A DNA stretch of 5,473 bases from Alphaproteobacteria bacterium (GTDB lineage: Bacteria; Pseudomonadota; Alphaproteobacteria; Paracaedibacterales; JAKBAR01), in assembly GCA_019745755.1 (NCBI GenBank), contig JAIESS010000199.1:1-5473 (forward strand). The letters are read 5' to 3'. The notes under the pieces are model-generated. The model saw nothing but the letters and a program-made list of their open reading frames with translations. It ran no database searches and was not told the DNA's origin. Positions 1 to 5,473 of this stretch are shown here, in pieces (the stretch's first letter is position 1; each line of letters opens with the position of its first letter). A program made the translations under genes and the position numbers.

Positions 1-21
1 TTATCGAACTGCCATTATGAA

Positions 22-552
22 TTAGGATTGGGCCTTTTGCATAATTTTAAGATCCCGTGCTTTTGACAATATAATATCCTCAATTTGCCGTGCAGTGGAA
101 GTATCAGATGTTGCTGCCACCCAATTTCCGCTTTTATTAACTTCTTTAAAAACGGTGACTTTGATAGCATCAGCACGCAGTTGCCTATCTTGAATATACA
201 CGGTCAGTTTAAGGCGCTCACTTGATGATGTAGCCGCACTGTACCAATCTGTTACGATAACACCGCCGACTGCATCGGCCGAAGCAAGAGGCATAAAGGA
301 TAAGGTGTCGAGTGTAGCCTTCCACAGGTGAATATTCACGCGCATCGGACCACCACCAGGCACTTCCCCGTATTTCATGTTTTGGGGTTTGCCAAACACG
401 AGAAATTCTGCACCAAAAAGCTTGCCGAAATCTTCTTTGCGTGTTTCTTCGCGACTGACAGGAACATCTCCCACGGGTTTTGTGCCTGAGCATGCTGAAA
501 ACAGTGCTAACAATGTCAAAGAAAGTGTGATGCGTTGGGCTGATAAGGTCAT
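22..552 (-). CDS. DUF3576-like envelope lipoprotein
   Basis: Protein of 176 residues, complete, whose molecular role is unknown. It begins with a lipoprotein-type signal: a short polar start, a hydrophobic stretch at about residues 8-18, then F-S-A-C with the likely lipidated cysteine at 21. Phe at -3 is a slightly unusual lipobox residue. A low-complexity linker with a glycine-rich turn (about 65-69) leads into a conserved core at 73-104 containing LWKATLDTLSFMPLASAD and GGVIVTDWY. An alternating-strand segment with RLKLTVYI and RADAIKVTVF (about 113-135) follows, then a C-terminal helix. These blocks are what I recall of the alphaproteobacterial DUF3576 family. The likely location is an inner- or outer-membrane-anchored protein facing the periplasm. 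Its ATG lacks a well-spaced Shine-Dalgarno; the nearest purine run, AAGGAAG, lies about 23 bases upstream. In related genomes I expect leuS to follow, which would lie beyond the left edge. Family assignment fairly sure, function unknown. Confidence 0.85.
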   Translation of the reverse strand: MTLSAQRITLSLTLLALFSACSGTKPVGDVPVSREETRKEDFGKLFGAEFLVFGKPQNMKYGEVPGGGPMRVNIHLWKATLDTLSFMPLASADAVGGVIVTDWYSAATSSSERLKLTVYIQDRQLRADAIKVTVFKEVNKSGNWVAATSDTSTARQIEDIILSKARDLKIMQKAQS

Positions 553-583
553 TTTGTATCATTATTTTTTCTATTCTTCCTTG

Positions 584-612
584 TTTATAACGAAAAAAAA
601 AGCGGCAAACAA
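584..612 (-). promoter_or_regulatory. Candidate sigma70-type promoter for the lipoprotein gene
   Basis: Read on the minus strand, TTGTTT (612-607) and TATAAA (589-584) are separated by exactly 17 bases that include an eight- or nine-base T run. This would start transcription near 577, giving a leader of only about 25 bases before the ATG at 552. Matches are 4 of 6 at -35 and 5 of 6 at -10. In AT-rich DNA such matches occur by chance, so this is a candidate only. It would give the lipoprotein a promoter separate from the EAL-like gene upstream. Confidence 0.35.
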
Positions 613-723
613 GAATATACCCTGATACTCACACATTTCAGTGTTTGATGGATTTTGATATATGAGCCTTTGTTCAATTGTTATGGCAAAGAATAACGTA
701 ACGTAAAAAGCAATAAACAAATG

Positions 724-1929
724 TTATGGATGGATAGTAGGTGAGGGTGAGATTGGAGCGATTTGTTGCAGGGATTTTTTATCTTGGCGAAGAACATTAT
801 CAATAAGAAACCCTTGAAACTGCGTTATGCCCATCTCAAGAGCGTTATGAATAATTTGAATGCTTTCACAGCGCGCAAGAATGATTTTATCAGGCGTTAC
901 AGTATTGACGAATTCCTGAAAATCCTCTTTGAAGTGTTCAAAAAGGTCATTGTTAGCAATAACTTTGTAATAATCACAGTTAAGCTCAAGGTGACTAAAA
1001 ACTTTTAAATTGGGCCCCTGAATGAGGTCCAGGCAAACGCGATGACGGTAACTTTTAAGAAAATCACAAGCAAAGTGAAAGCCTTGTAAATCCCACAAAA
1101 CATCCGTTCGATCAATTTCAACAACAAATTCACGATTCACATGATTATGAAACTCAAAAAACTCCTTTGATACAACGGTTCGAAGGTTGAGATTAATGTG
1201 AAAGTGCTGTTTTGGGTCGATTCTTTTGTTAATATCTAAAAGAAATGTCAGCATTTTTTTGTCAAAGAGAACGGAGAGATATTTAAAAAGGGCAAAATCA
1301 GTAATAAGGTGCGTGTGTGAATTAATGACTTCTTCAATGCCATCAAGGGATAAAAAATACTCATAGCCAAGGCGTTTCGGAACGATTTTTGTTGAATCCA
1401 TCCAACAAATAGGTTGTTTTCGGATAAAATTTGAAATATCCGCTTGTTTAAGACTGTTTTGGAGGCGAACAAGTAAATCAAAGGGTAAAATTGGCGCAGA
1501 GTCCAAAGGAATATGTTGACTAAGATCCATTTTAGGAATAATGGGAGACATATTTTGAATACGTTCAAAAAGGGCATCAAAGGATTGACCCATATGAAAT
1601 GTTTGGTAAAAATTATCTTTGCCAACTGTTACTATTGTAAGAGGGTCTTCAGAAAAAATTTTGCGCAGTTCGTTTACGAACTTTTCAAGTTTCAGTAGCC
1701 CTACATTTTGAACGAAGGCAATCAAATCGTTGTTTTCAAGCAAAAAGACGGAAGAGAGATGTTCTGTGAGGCATTTTTCCAAATACTGCTTTGCTTGCAT
1801 CATCATTGCAGATGTTTGATTCGAGGGCTTCAGCTGAGATAAATTAAAATAAATCAGCAGCCATGACGAAGCCACAGGACGAATCTCCTTCATGAAATGT
1901 AAAACGGCATTGTCTTTAGTATGCGTCAC
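724..1929 (-). CDS. Degenerate GGDEF-EAL-like protein, probably catalytically inactive
   Basis: Protein of 401 residues with no signal peptide or membrane helix, so probably cytoplasmic. The C-terminal half (about 185-385) follows the EAL phosphodiesterase fold. E190 in GYEYFLS sits where the EAL signature belongs, N246 in HINLN, E271 in VVEIDRT, D301 in CLDLIQG, K322 in CDYYKVI, and Q372 in QFQGF. Two catalytic positions look lost: the second Asp of the DD pair is L302, and the first Glu of the EGVE block falls at A352 (ARCES). The N-terminal part (about 20-105) resembles a stripped GGDEF domain, with FNLSQLKPSN and a LENNDLIAFV strand but no GG(D/E)EF motif. If the fold is right, it may bind cyclic di-GMP or a protein partner rather than hydrolyse the nucleotide. 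The start is uncertain: GTG at 1929 gives the longest frame, ATG at 1893 is an alternative, and neither has a clear Shine-Dalgarno. A 60-base sample is about 38% GC, against 53% for a sample from clpX. Confidence 0.62.
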   Translation of the reverse strand: MTHTKDNAVLHFMKEIRPVASSWLLIYFNLSQLKPSNQTSAMMMQAKQYLEKCLTEHLSSVFLLENNDLIAFVQNVGLLKLEKFVNELRKIFSEDPLTIVTVGKDNFYQTFHMGQSFDALFERIQNMSPIIPKMDLSQHIPLDSAPILPFDLLVRLQNSLKQADISNFIRKQPICWMDSTKIVPKRLGYEYFLSLDGIEEVINSHTHLITDFALFKYLSVLFDKKMLTFLLDINKRIDPKQHFHINLNLRTVVSKEFFEFHNHVNREFVVEIDRTDVLWDLQGFHFACDFLKSYRHRVCLDLIQGPNLKVFSHLELNCDYYKVIANNDLFEHFKEDFQEFVNTVTPDKIILARCESIQIIHNALEMGITQFQGFLIDNVLRQDKKSLQQIAPISPSPTIHP

Positions 1930-2245
1930 GAAGGAGTAATATATTTTTTGTCTCTTAGTTCATCGTACTCTGAAAATAATTAAGAAAATCCTAATACACA
2001 CAGAAAAAACACATCATGATAAGGAGGCAAAAGAAACAAACTATTTTGTCCTGAAAATAGAGCCCCCTCAATTAGTATTGATCACACCCGAACATCTGAC
2101 AAAAATGTGCACATCAAAAAAGACAACCATAATGAAAATGGAGTTGTTATAAATGAGAATACCCATATTCATTCATCACTCCTCCCCCCCTTAACCTTTG
2201 CACAAAGAGACATTTTTATGTAAATTAGAAGAAACACCTTTACTG
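1930..2245. other. Divergent intergenic region, no convincing gene
   Basis: This 316-base gap lies between the divergent EAL-like gene and ctaB and should hold both promoters, though I cannot place either with confidence. What can be seen: a perfect Shine-Dalgarno-like AAGGAGG at 2021-2027 with no start codon at proper spacing; small palindromes ATCATGAT (2013-2020) and ATGTGCACAT (2105-2114); a short hairpin GAATA-CCCA-TATTC (2157-2170); and a seven-C run near 2174-2180. A TATAAA at 2148-2153 could be a -10 element for ctaB, but no good -35 faces it. A plus-strand frame is open from 1940 to the stop ending at 2153 but has no credible start. ATG-TAA occurs at 2218-2223 in the presumed ctaB leader. 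Confidence 0.5.
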
Positions 2246-3151
2246 ATGAGCAATCGCTTGTCCGTTATTCTTTTTGACGACGTCCTTGAGTCTCCCCCTG
2301 TCACAGATTATGTGGACTTGCTCAAGCCTCGCGTCATGTCTCTTGTGGTCTTTACAAGTCTATGCGGTCTTCTCGTAAGTCCAGGCATTATTCACCCTAT
2401 CATGGCCTTCATTGCCATTCTTTGTATTGCTGTAGGAGCAGGTGCGGCAGGGTGTTTGAATATGTGGTACGAAGCAGATATCGATAGCAAGATGGAACGC
2501 ACAAAAAATCGCCCTATTCCGCGTGGTGTCATTGATAGGGATACAGCCCTTGCTTTTGGTATTATATTAGCTTTGGGATCTGTGATCCTCATGGCGATCA
2601 GCATCAACTATATATCAGCTGGCTTGCTTGCCTTTACAATTTTATTTTACCTTGTCATTTACACAATGATTCTGAAGCCTCGAACACCCCAAAATATTGT
2701 CATTGGGGGCCTCGCTGGCGCCCTTCCCCCTCTGATTGGGTGGACTGCTGTAACGGGAACCATTAATCTTCCTCCTCTTATAATGGTGGCCATTATTTTC
2801 TTTTGGACCATCCCCCATTTTTGGGCATTAGCTCTTGTGAAGAGTGGTGATTATGGGCGGGCGGACATTCCCATGATGCCCAACGTACGAGGTGTCAGAC
2901 ACACAAAAAAGCAGATTGTTGTCTATGCTATTATGACGGTTTTGTCGCCTCTTTTCTTGTGTTGGATTGGTTTTAGCGGATTGATTCTTGGTGCTGCCAG
3001 TATTATCCTTGGCGCTATCTTTTTTATACTGAGCATTGATTTACTGCGACGTGATGAAGGTGGGGAGATGCGACTTTTTGCATACTCTATTATCTATCTT
3101 TTTCTTTTATTCTTAAGCATTGTTGTTGACCAAAAGGTACCCCTTTCATGA
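2246..3151 (+). CDS. ctaB: Protohaem IX farnesyltransferase (haem O synthase)
   Basis: Integral membrane UbiA-superfamily prenyltransferase that adds a farnesyl group to haem B to make haem O, the precursor of haem A for cytochrome oxidase. From ATG 2246 it is 301 residues, a usual length for the family. The diagnostic blocks are LLKPRVMSLVVFT (25-37), the Asp-rich NMWYEADIDSKMERT (72-86) followed by NRPIPRG, LKPRTPQNIVIGGLAGALPP (143-162), and the second acidic loop KSGDYGRADIPMMP (199-212). About nine hydrophobic segments are visible. An extended frame to TTG 2198 exists, but its extra 16 residues look unlike the family and TTG lacks a ribosome site. ATG 2246 itself has only a weak upstream AGAAG. 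First gene of an operon: its TGA overlaps the next ATG by four bases. No ctaC or ctaD lies upstream, unlike many alphaproteobacterial cox clusters. Confidence 0.96.
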   Translation: MSNRLSVILFDDVLESPPVTDYVDLLKPRVMSLVVFTSLCGLLVSPGIIHPIMAFIAILCIAVGAGAAGCLNMWYEADIDSKMERTKNRPIPRGVIDRDTALAFGIILALGSVILMAISINYISAGLLAFTILFYLVIYTMILKPRTPQNIVIGGLAGALPPLIGWTAVTGTINLPPLIMVAIIFFWTIPHFWALALVKSGDYGRADIPMMPNVRGVRHTKKQIVVYAIMTVLSPLFLCWIGFSGLILGAASIILGAIFFILSIDLLRRDEGGEMRLFAYSIIYLFLLFLSIVVDQKVPLS

Positions 3152-3252
3152 TTGATCCTAATCTGCGCAAACGAAATCTGGCTGTCCTTGGGATTCTTGT
3201 AGGGCTTGCCTTACTCCTTTATGCCGTTGGGTTCATTCGTGTGCATTTTTAG
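3148..3252 (+). CDS. Small single-helix membrane protein of the oxidase assembly operon (CoxF-like)
   Basis: A 34-residue frame running from an ATG inside the ctaB stop (ATGA overlap at 3148-3151) to TAG at 3250-3252, nine bases before ctaG. The peptide has a charged N-terminus, MIDPNLRKRN, then one hydrophobic helix (about 11-30, LAVLGILVGL followed by ALLLYAVGFI) and a short RVHF tail. The basic residues ahead of the helix suggest an N-in orientation. Alphaproteobacterial cox operons commonly carry a short one-helix protein between ctaB and ctaG, often annotated CoxF; position, start motif and topology match that pattern. The four-base overlap suggests translational coupling to ctaB. The role is inferred only, as an accessory or assembly factor of the aa3-type oxidase. 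The short length makes sequence evidence thin, but the snug fit between two operon genes argues for a real gene. Confidence 0.78.
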   Translation: MIDPNLRKRNLAVLGILVGLALLLYAVGFIRVHF

Positions 3253-3260
3253 AGCTGTTT

Positions 3261-3815
3261 ATGACAGCCTCTCCCCCAACAATGCCTCCTAAAGACCATA
3301 AACGCATAACATTTCTCCTTGTTGCCCTTGTCTTTTTTATGCTAGGTCTTGCCTTTTTATCCGTACCTCTCTATCAAATTTTTTGTAAGGAAACGGGGTT
3401 TGGGGGAACACCCAAAATTGCAACACTAGCACAGCTTCCGGGATATAGTTTGAAGAGGCAGGTTAAAGTACACTTTACGGCCAGCACGCACCGGGATTTG
3501 GAATGGGACTTTAAAACCATGCAGTCAGAAACAATGATTAACTTAGGGCAGGTGCGCATCATGTTTTACAAAGCAAAAAATATCTCTGATAGACCTATTA
3601 TTGGTATGGCAACGTATAATGTGACGCCGGAGAAGGCTGGCTCCTATTTCAACAAAGTGGCATGTTTTTGTTTTGAGCAACAGCTCCTCCAACCAGGAGA
3701 AGAAATGGATATGCCTGTACAATTTTTCATCGACCCTGACTATGATAAAGATTCCCTCATGGAGGATGTGAATGAAATCACACTGTCTTACACCTTTTTT
3801 GAGTATAAGCCGTAA
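3261..3815 (+). CDS. ctaG: Cytochrome c oxidase assembly protein CtaG/Cox11
   Basis: Copper chaperone of 184 residues that delivers copper to the CuB centre of oxidase subunit I. It has a short cytoplasmic N-terminus, one transmembrane anchor (about 16-37, ITFLLVALVFFMLGLAFLSV) and a periplasmic immunoglobulin-like domain. Family hallmarks are all present: PLYQIFCKETGFGGT with Cys42 just after the anchor; SDRPIIGMATYNVTPEKAG (109-127); the copper-binding CFCF with Cys135 and Cys137; QLLQPGE; MPVQFFIDPD (151-160); and the terminal ITLSYTFFEYKP. Length is normal and no key residue is missing. ATG 3261 is nine bases after the small upstream gene, with only a weak AGAG as ribosome site, so reinitiation is plausible. 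It closes the cassette; the oxidase subunit III gene that often follows in this class is absent and the next gene converges on it. Confidence 0.96.
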   Translation: MTASPPTMPPKDHKRITFLLVALVFFMLGLAFLSVPLYQIFCKETGFGGTPKIATLAQLPGYSLKRQVKVHFTASTHRDLEWDFKTMQSETMINLGQVRIMFYKAKNISDRPIIGMATYNVTPEKAGSYFNKVACFCFEQQLLQPGEEMDMPVQFFIDPDYDKDSLMEDVNEITLSYTFFEYKP

Positions 3816-3876
3816 GAAAAATCAAAGGATAAAAAATTCAAAAAGAATGCATTTATGAGGCTCGTAAGAGTTTCTT

Positions 3877-3919
3877 GGGTAATTTAAACGTAATGAATGA
3901 TTACCCCAAACGGTTTGGG
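3877..3919. terminator. Inverted repeats in the ctaG/clpX convergent gap, possible bidirectional terminator
   Basis: The 150-base gap between the ctaG and clpX stops contains a near-perfect dyad, CCCAAAC at 3905-3911 with GTTTGGG at 3913-3919, which would fold as a six-pair stem with a CGG loop. A second stem, GGGTAAT (3877-3883) with ATTACCC (3900-3906), uses part of the same C run, so the two are mutually exclusive. Neither is followed at once by a T tract on either strand, so classic intrinsic termination is not clearly supported. Placement between two converging operons is what makes a termination or mRNA 3'-end role likely. Confidence 0.4.
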
Positions 3920-3965
3920 AACCATCTGAGGGTATCAATAAGAGTAAACGTTTCTATCTTTTGTC

Positions 3966-5252
3966 TTAACCTTTTGCGGAAGCTTCAGAAGGAAGAGGAT
4001 CAGTCTCTTCTTTCTTTTTACCCATAGTCTTTAAAGGAGGAGCATGGTTAAACACAACTTCCTTATTAATAATGACCTCTTCCACATTCTCGTAAGACGG
4101 CAATTCAAACATAGTATCGAGTAAAATCGTTTCCATAATGGCGCGAAGGCCGCGCGCACCGGTTTTACGTTTAATCGCCTTTTGAGCAATGGCTGCGAGG
4201 GAATCATCCGTAAAGCTGAGTTTGACTTCTTCCATCTCAAAAAGTCGCTTGTATTGTTTAACAAGGGCATTTTTTGGCTTTGTCAAAATATCGACAAGGG
4301 CACTTTCATCAAGATCACGAAGCGTTGCGATGATGGGAAGACGACCGATAAATTCCGGAATAAGACCGAATTTCAAAAGATCTTCAGGCTCCACATCGCG
4401 CAAAATTTCTCCGGTTTGACGATCATCCGGCGTTCTGACATCTGCTCCAAAACCAATGGATGCACCTTTGCCGCGCGCTGAAATAATTTTCTCCAGCCCA
4501 GCAAAAGCACCACCACAAATAAAGAGAATATTTGTCGTATCCACTTGAAGGAATTCTTGTTGTGGATGCTTACGTCCACCTTGTGGTGGAACAGAGGCAA
4601 CGGTGCCTTCCATAATTTTAAGGAGTGCTTGCTGCACACCTTCGCCGGAAACATCCCGCGTAATGGAGGGATTATCAGACTTGCGTGAGATTTTATCAAC
4701 TTCATCAATGTAAACGATACCACGTTGTGCACGTTCCACATTATAGTCAGCAGCCTGAAGGAGTTTGAGGATGATGTTTTCTACATCCTCGCCCACATAA
4801 CCCGCTTCGGTCAATGTTGTTGCATCAGCCATTGTAAAAGGCACATCAATAATTTTTGCAAGGGTCTGTGCTAAAAGTGTCTTACCACTACCCGTTGGCC
4901 CAACAAGGAGAATATTAGACTTTGCAATATCGACGTCGCCGGACTTACCACCATGGGCAAGACGCTTATAGTGGTTATGGACGGCGACAGATAATACTTT
5001 TTTGGCATGGGACTGGCCAATGACATAATCATCTAAAACCTGACAAATATCCGCCGGCGTTGCAACAGTATCACCTGTTTTGCTTGTGCTTGTGCGATTT
5101 TCTTCGCGTATAATATCTGTACATAGCTCGACACACTCATCGCAGATAAAGACAGTGGGGCCAGCAATAAGCTTACGGACCTCATGTTGACTTTTTCCAC
5201 AAAATGAGCAGTAGAGTGTATTTTTCGTGTCAGTCGGTACGTTCTTGCTCAT
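3966..5252 (-). CDS. clpX: ATP-dependent Clp protease ATPase subunit ClpX
   Basis: AAA+ unfoldase of 428 residues (E. coli 424) that recognises tagged substrates, unfolds them and threads them into ClpP. The N-terminal zinc-binding domain has C15, C18, C37 and C40. The ATPase core shows Walker A GPTGSGKT (118-125), the pore-1 loop GYVG (151-154), Walker B VYIDEVD with catalytic E184, the RKH pore loop (227-229), the ClpP-docking IGF tripeptide (266-268), the arginine finger in PEFIGR (R304) and the sensor-2 GARGLR (about 365-370). Everything needed for activity is present. The frame extends to a TTG at 5267, but ATG 5252 is preferred: it has GGAGAG just upstream and gives the family start MSKN...LYCSFCGKS. 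The C-terminal tail after about 410 is charged and variable, as usual. It follows clpP on the same strand with a 104-base gap, so co-transcription is likely. Confidence 0.98.
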   Translation of the reverse strand: MSKNVPTDTKNTLYCSFCGKSQHEVRKLIAGPTVFICDECVELCTDIIREENRTSTSKTGDTVATPADICQVLDDYVIGQSHAKKVLSVAVHNHYKRLAHGGKSGDVDIAKSNILLVGPTGSGKTLLAQTLAKIIDVPFTMADATTLTEAGYVGEDVENIILKLLQAADYNVERAQRGIVYIDEVDKISRKSDNPSITRDVSGEGVQQALLKIMEGTVASVPPQGGRKHPQQEFLQVDTTNILFICGGAFAGLEKIISARGKGASIGFGADVRTPDDRQTGEILRDVEPEDLLKFGLIPEFIGRLPIIATLRDLDESALVDILTKPKNALVKQYKRLFEMEEVKLSFTDDSLAAIAQKAIKRKTGARGLRAIMETILLDTMFELPSYENVEEVIINKEVVFNHAPPLKTMGKKKEETDPLPSEASAKG

Positions 5253-5255
5253 AAT

Positions 5256-5261
5256 CTCTCC
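5256..5261 (-). promoter_or_regulatory. Ribosome binding site deciding the clpX start
   Basis: GGAGAG on the minus strand sits three bases before ATG 5252; its GGAG core is five bases away. It falls inside the extended frame that would begin at TTG 5267, so the longer start would bury the ribosome site in coding sequence. This supports the shorter protein. Confidence 0.8.
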
Positions 5262-5277
5262 AGGCAAAATGTCAGAT

Positions 5278-5337
5278 GGTTCTGAGGGTGCAACCCGTTG
5301 GATCCCAGAACCTCACACATTTAATATGGGGTGTAAG
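5278..5337 (-). other. Two tandem stem-loops in the clpP-clpX spacer
   Basis: Between the clpP stop and the clpX ribosome site, GGTTCTG (5312-5306) pairs perfectly with CAGAACC (5284-5278), enclosing an inner GGGT/ACCC stem (5286-5289 with 5293-5296). Just upstream in the transcript, CTTACAC (5337-5331) pairs with GTGTGAG (5318-5312) apart from one mismatch. The two outer stems meet at base 5312. No T run follows, so these do not look like a terminator; an RNA processing, stability or translation-control element is possible. Pairing is read directly; function is inference. Confidence 0.4.
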
Positions 5338-5356
5338 TCGTAAATAAAAAGTTAAT

Positions 5357-5473
5357 TTATTCGTTGGATGTCGTTTTTATTTCAAGAGATTTTGGTCGCT
5401 CCGTGATCACATGATCCACAAGCCCAAAATCCTTTGCATCATCCGCAGAAAACCAGGTGTCGCGCTCAAGAGC
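5357..5473 (-). CDS. clpP: ATP-dependent Clp protease proteolytic subunit ClpP (C-terminal fragment)
   Basis: The last 38 codons of ClpP, cut by the right edge; the rest, with the catalytic serine and histidine, lies outside. The peptide starts ALERDTWFSADDAKDFGLVD and ends ...TTSNE before TAA. ERD-x-(F/W)-x-(S/T)-A-x-x-A-x-x-(F/Y)-G-(L/I)-(V/I)-D is the standard ClpP end block. By alignment from memory with Staphylococcus ClpP, the Asp of this ERD is the third member of the Ser-His-Asp triad, and the Arg before it is the ring-contact arginine. Trp after Asp-Thr, where Phe is usual, is a mild variant. It forms a two-ring serine protease chamber that partners ClpX encoded directly downstream. 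The clpP-clpX order is the common one in Proteobacteria. Confidence 0.94.
   Translation of the reverse strand, partial: ALERDTWFSADDAKDFGLVDHVITERPKSLEIKTTSNE

Noticed and set aside
1..21. Start of another gene (ATG at 15 on the minus strand)
   Set aside because: The frame reads only four codons before a TAA at the window edge, so nothing can be called; a downstream leuS start may lie outside the window.
218..562. 114-codon minus-strand frame overlapping the lipoprotein gene
   Set aside because: Its composition is Arg/Cys/Ser-rich nonsense, whereas the overlapping frame carries a signal peptide and a conserved core.
640..723. Terminator for the EAL-like gene
   Set aside because: Only a weak 5-base stem (GTTAT/ATAAC) is visible on the minus strand and no T run follows, so I did not annotate it.
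763..1008. 81-codon plus-strand frame opposite the EAL-like gene
   Set aside because: It lies wholly within the longer minus-strand frame, resembles no protein I know, and reads as an antisense shadow of AT-rich coding sequence.
2016..2054. 12-codon frame starting ATG 2016 as a leader peptide for ctaB
   Set aside because: It has no ribosome site ahead of it, shows no run of regulatory codons, and lies almost 200 bases from ctaB; nothing suggests attenuation.
2105..2114. ATGTGCACAT palindrome as an operator
   Set aside because: A single 10-base palindrome with no second copy or clear promoter next to it is expected by chance often enough that I left it as a description only.
1..5473. Mobile element, CRISPR array, tRNA or defence system
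   Set aside because: I saw no transposase-like frame, spaced repeats, tRNA-like folds ending in CCA, or nuclease/toxin motifs; all recognisable genes are core chromosomal ones.

Overview
The window reads as a chromosomal stretch of an AT-rich alphaproteobacterium. The ClpX sequence, the ctaB - small membrane protein - ctaG order and a DUF3576-type lipoprotein all point to that class. The fairly low GC content and the small core-gene neighbourhood would fit a host-associated lineage such as Holosporales, but this is inference; no rRNA or other decisive marker is present.

Layout: a DUF3576-like lipoprotein gene (minus, 22-552) and a larger gene (minus, 724-1929) occupy the left third. The larger gene encodes a cytoplasmic protein that I read as a degenerate GGDEF-EAL (cyclic-di-GMP-type) protein lacking part of its catalytic set. 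A 316-base gap (1930-2245) separates it from a divergent, tightly packed plus-strand operon. That operon holds ctaB (haem O synthase), an easily missed 34-codon single-helix membrane protein overlapping the ctaB stop by 4 bases, and ctaG (Cox11, copper delivery to cytochrome oxidase). A convergent 150-base gap with a GC-rich inverted repeat follows. Then, on the minus strand, come clpX and the last 38 codons of clpP, cut by the window edge, so that clpP is transcribed ahead of clpX.

Functionally, ctaB, the small protein and ctaG form an assembly cassette for the haem-copper terminal oxidase. The oxidase structural genes usually found beside them (ctaC/ctaD upstream, ctaE downstream) are absent here. 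ClpX and ClpP form the ATP-dependent protease that unfolds and degrades tagged or regulatory proteins. The lipoprotein and the EAL-like protein have no visible functional link to these neighbours.

I see no mobile element, CRISPR array, tRNA or rRNA, and no clear candidate for a new multi-gene system. The points most worth a second look are the degenerate EAL protein, the tiny overlapping gene in the oxidase cassette, and the structured or orphan signals in the three intergenic gaps.
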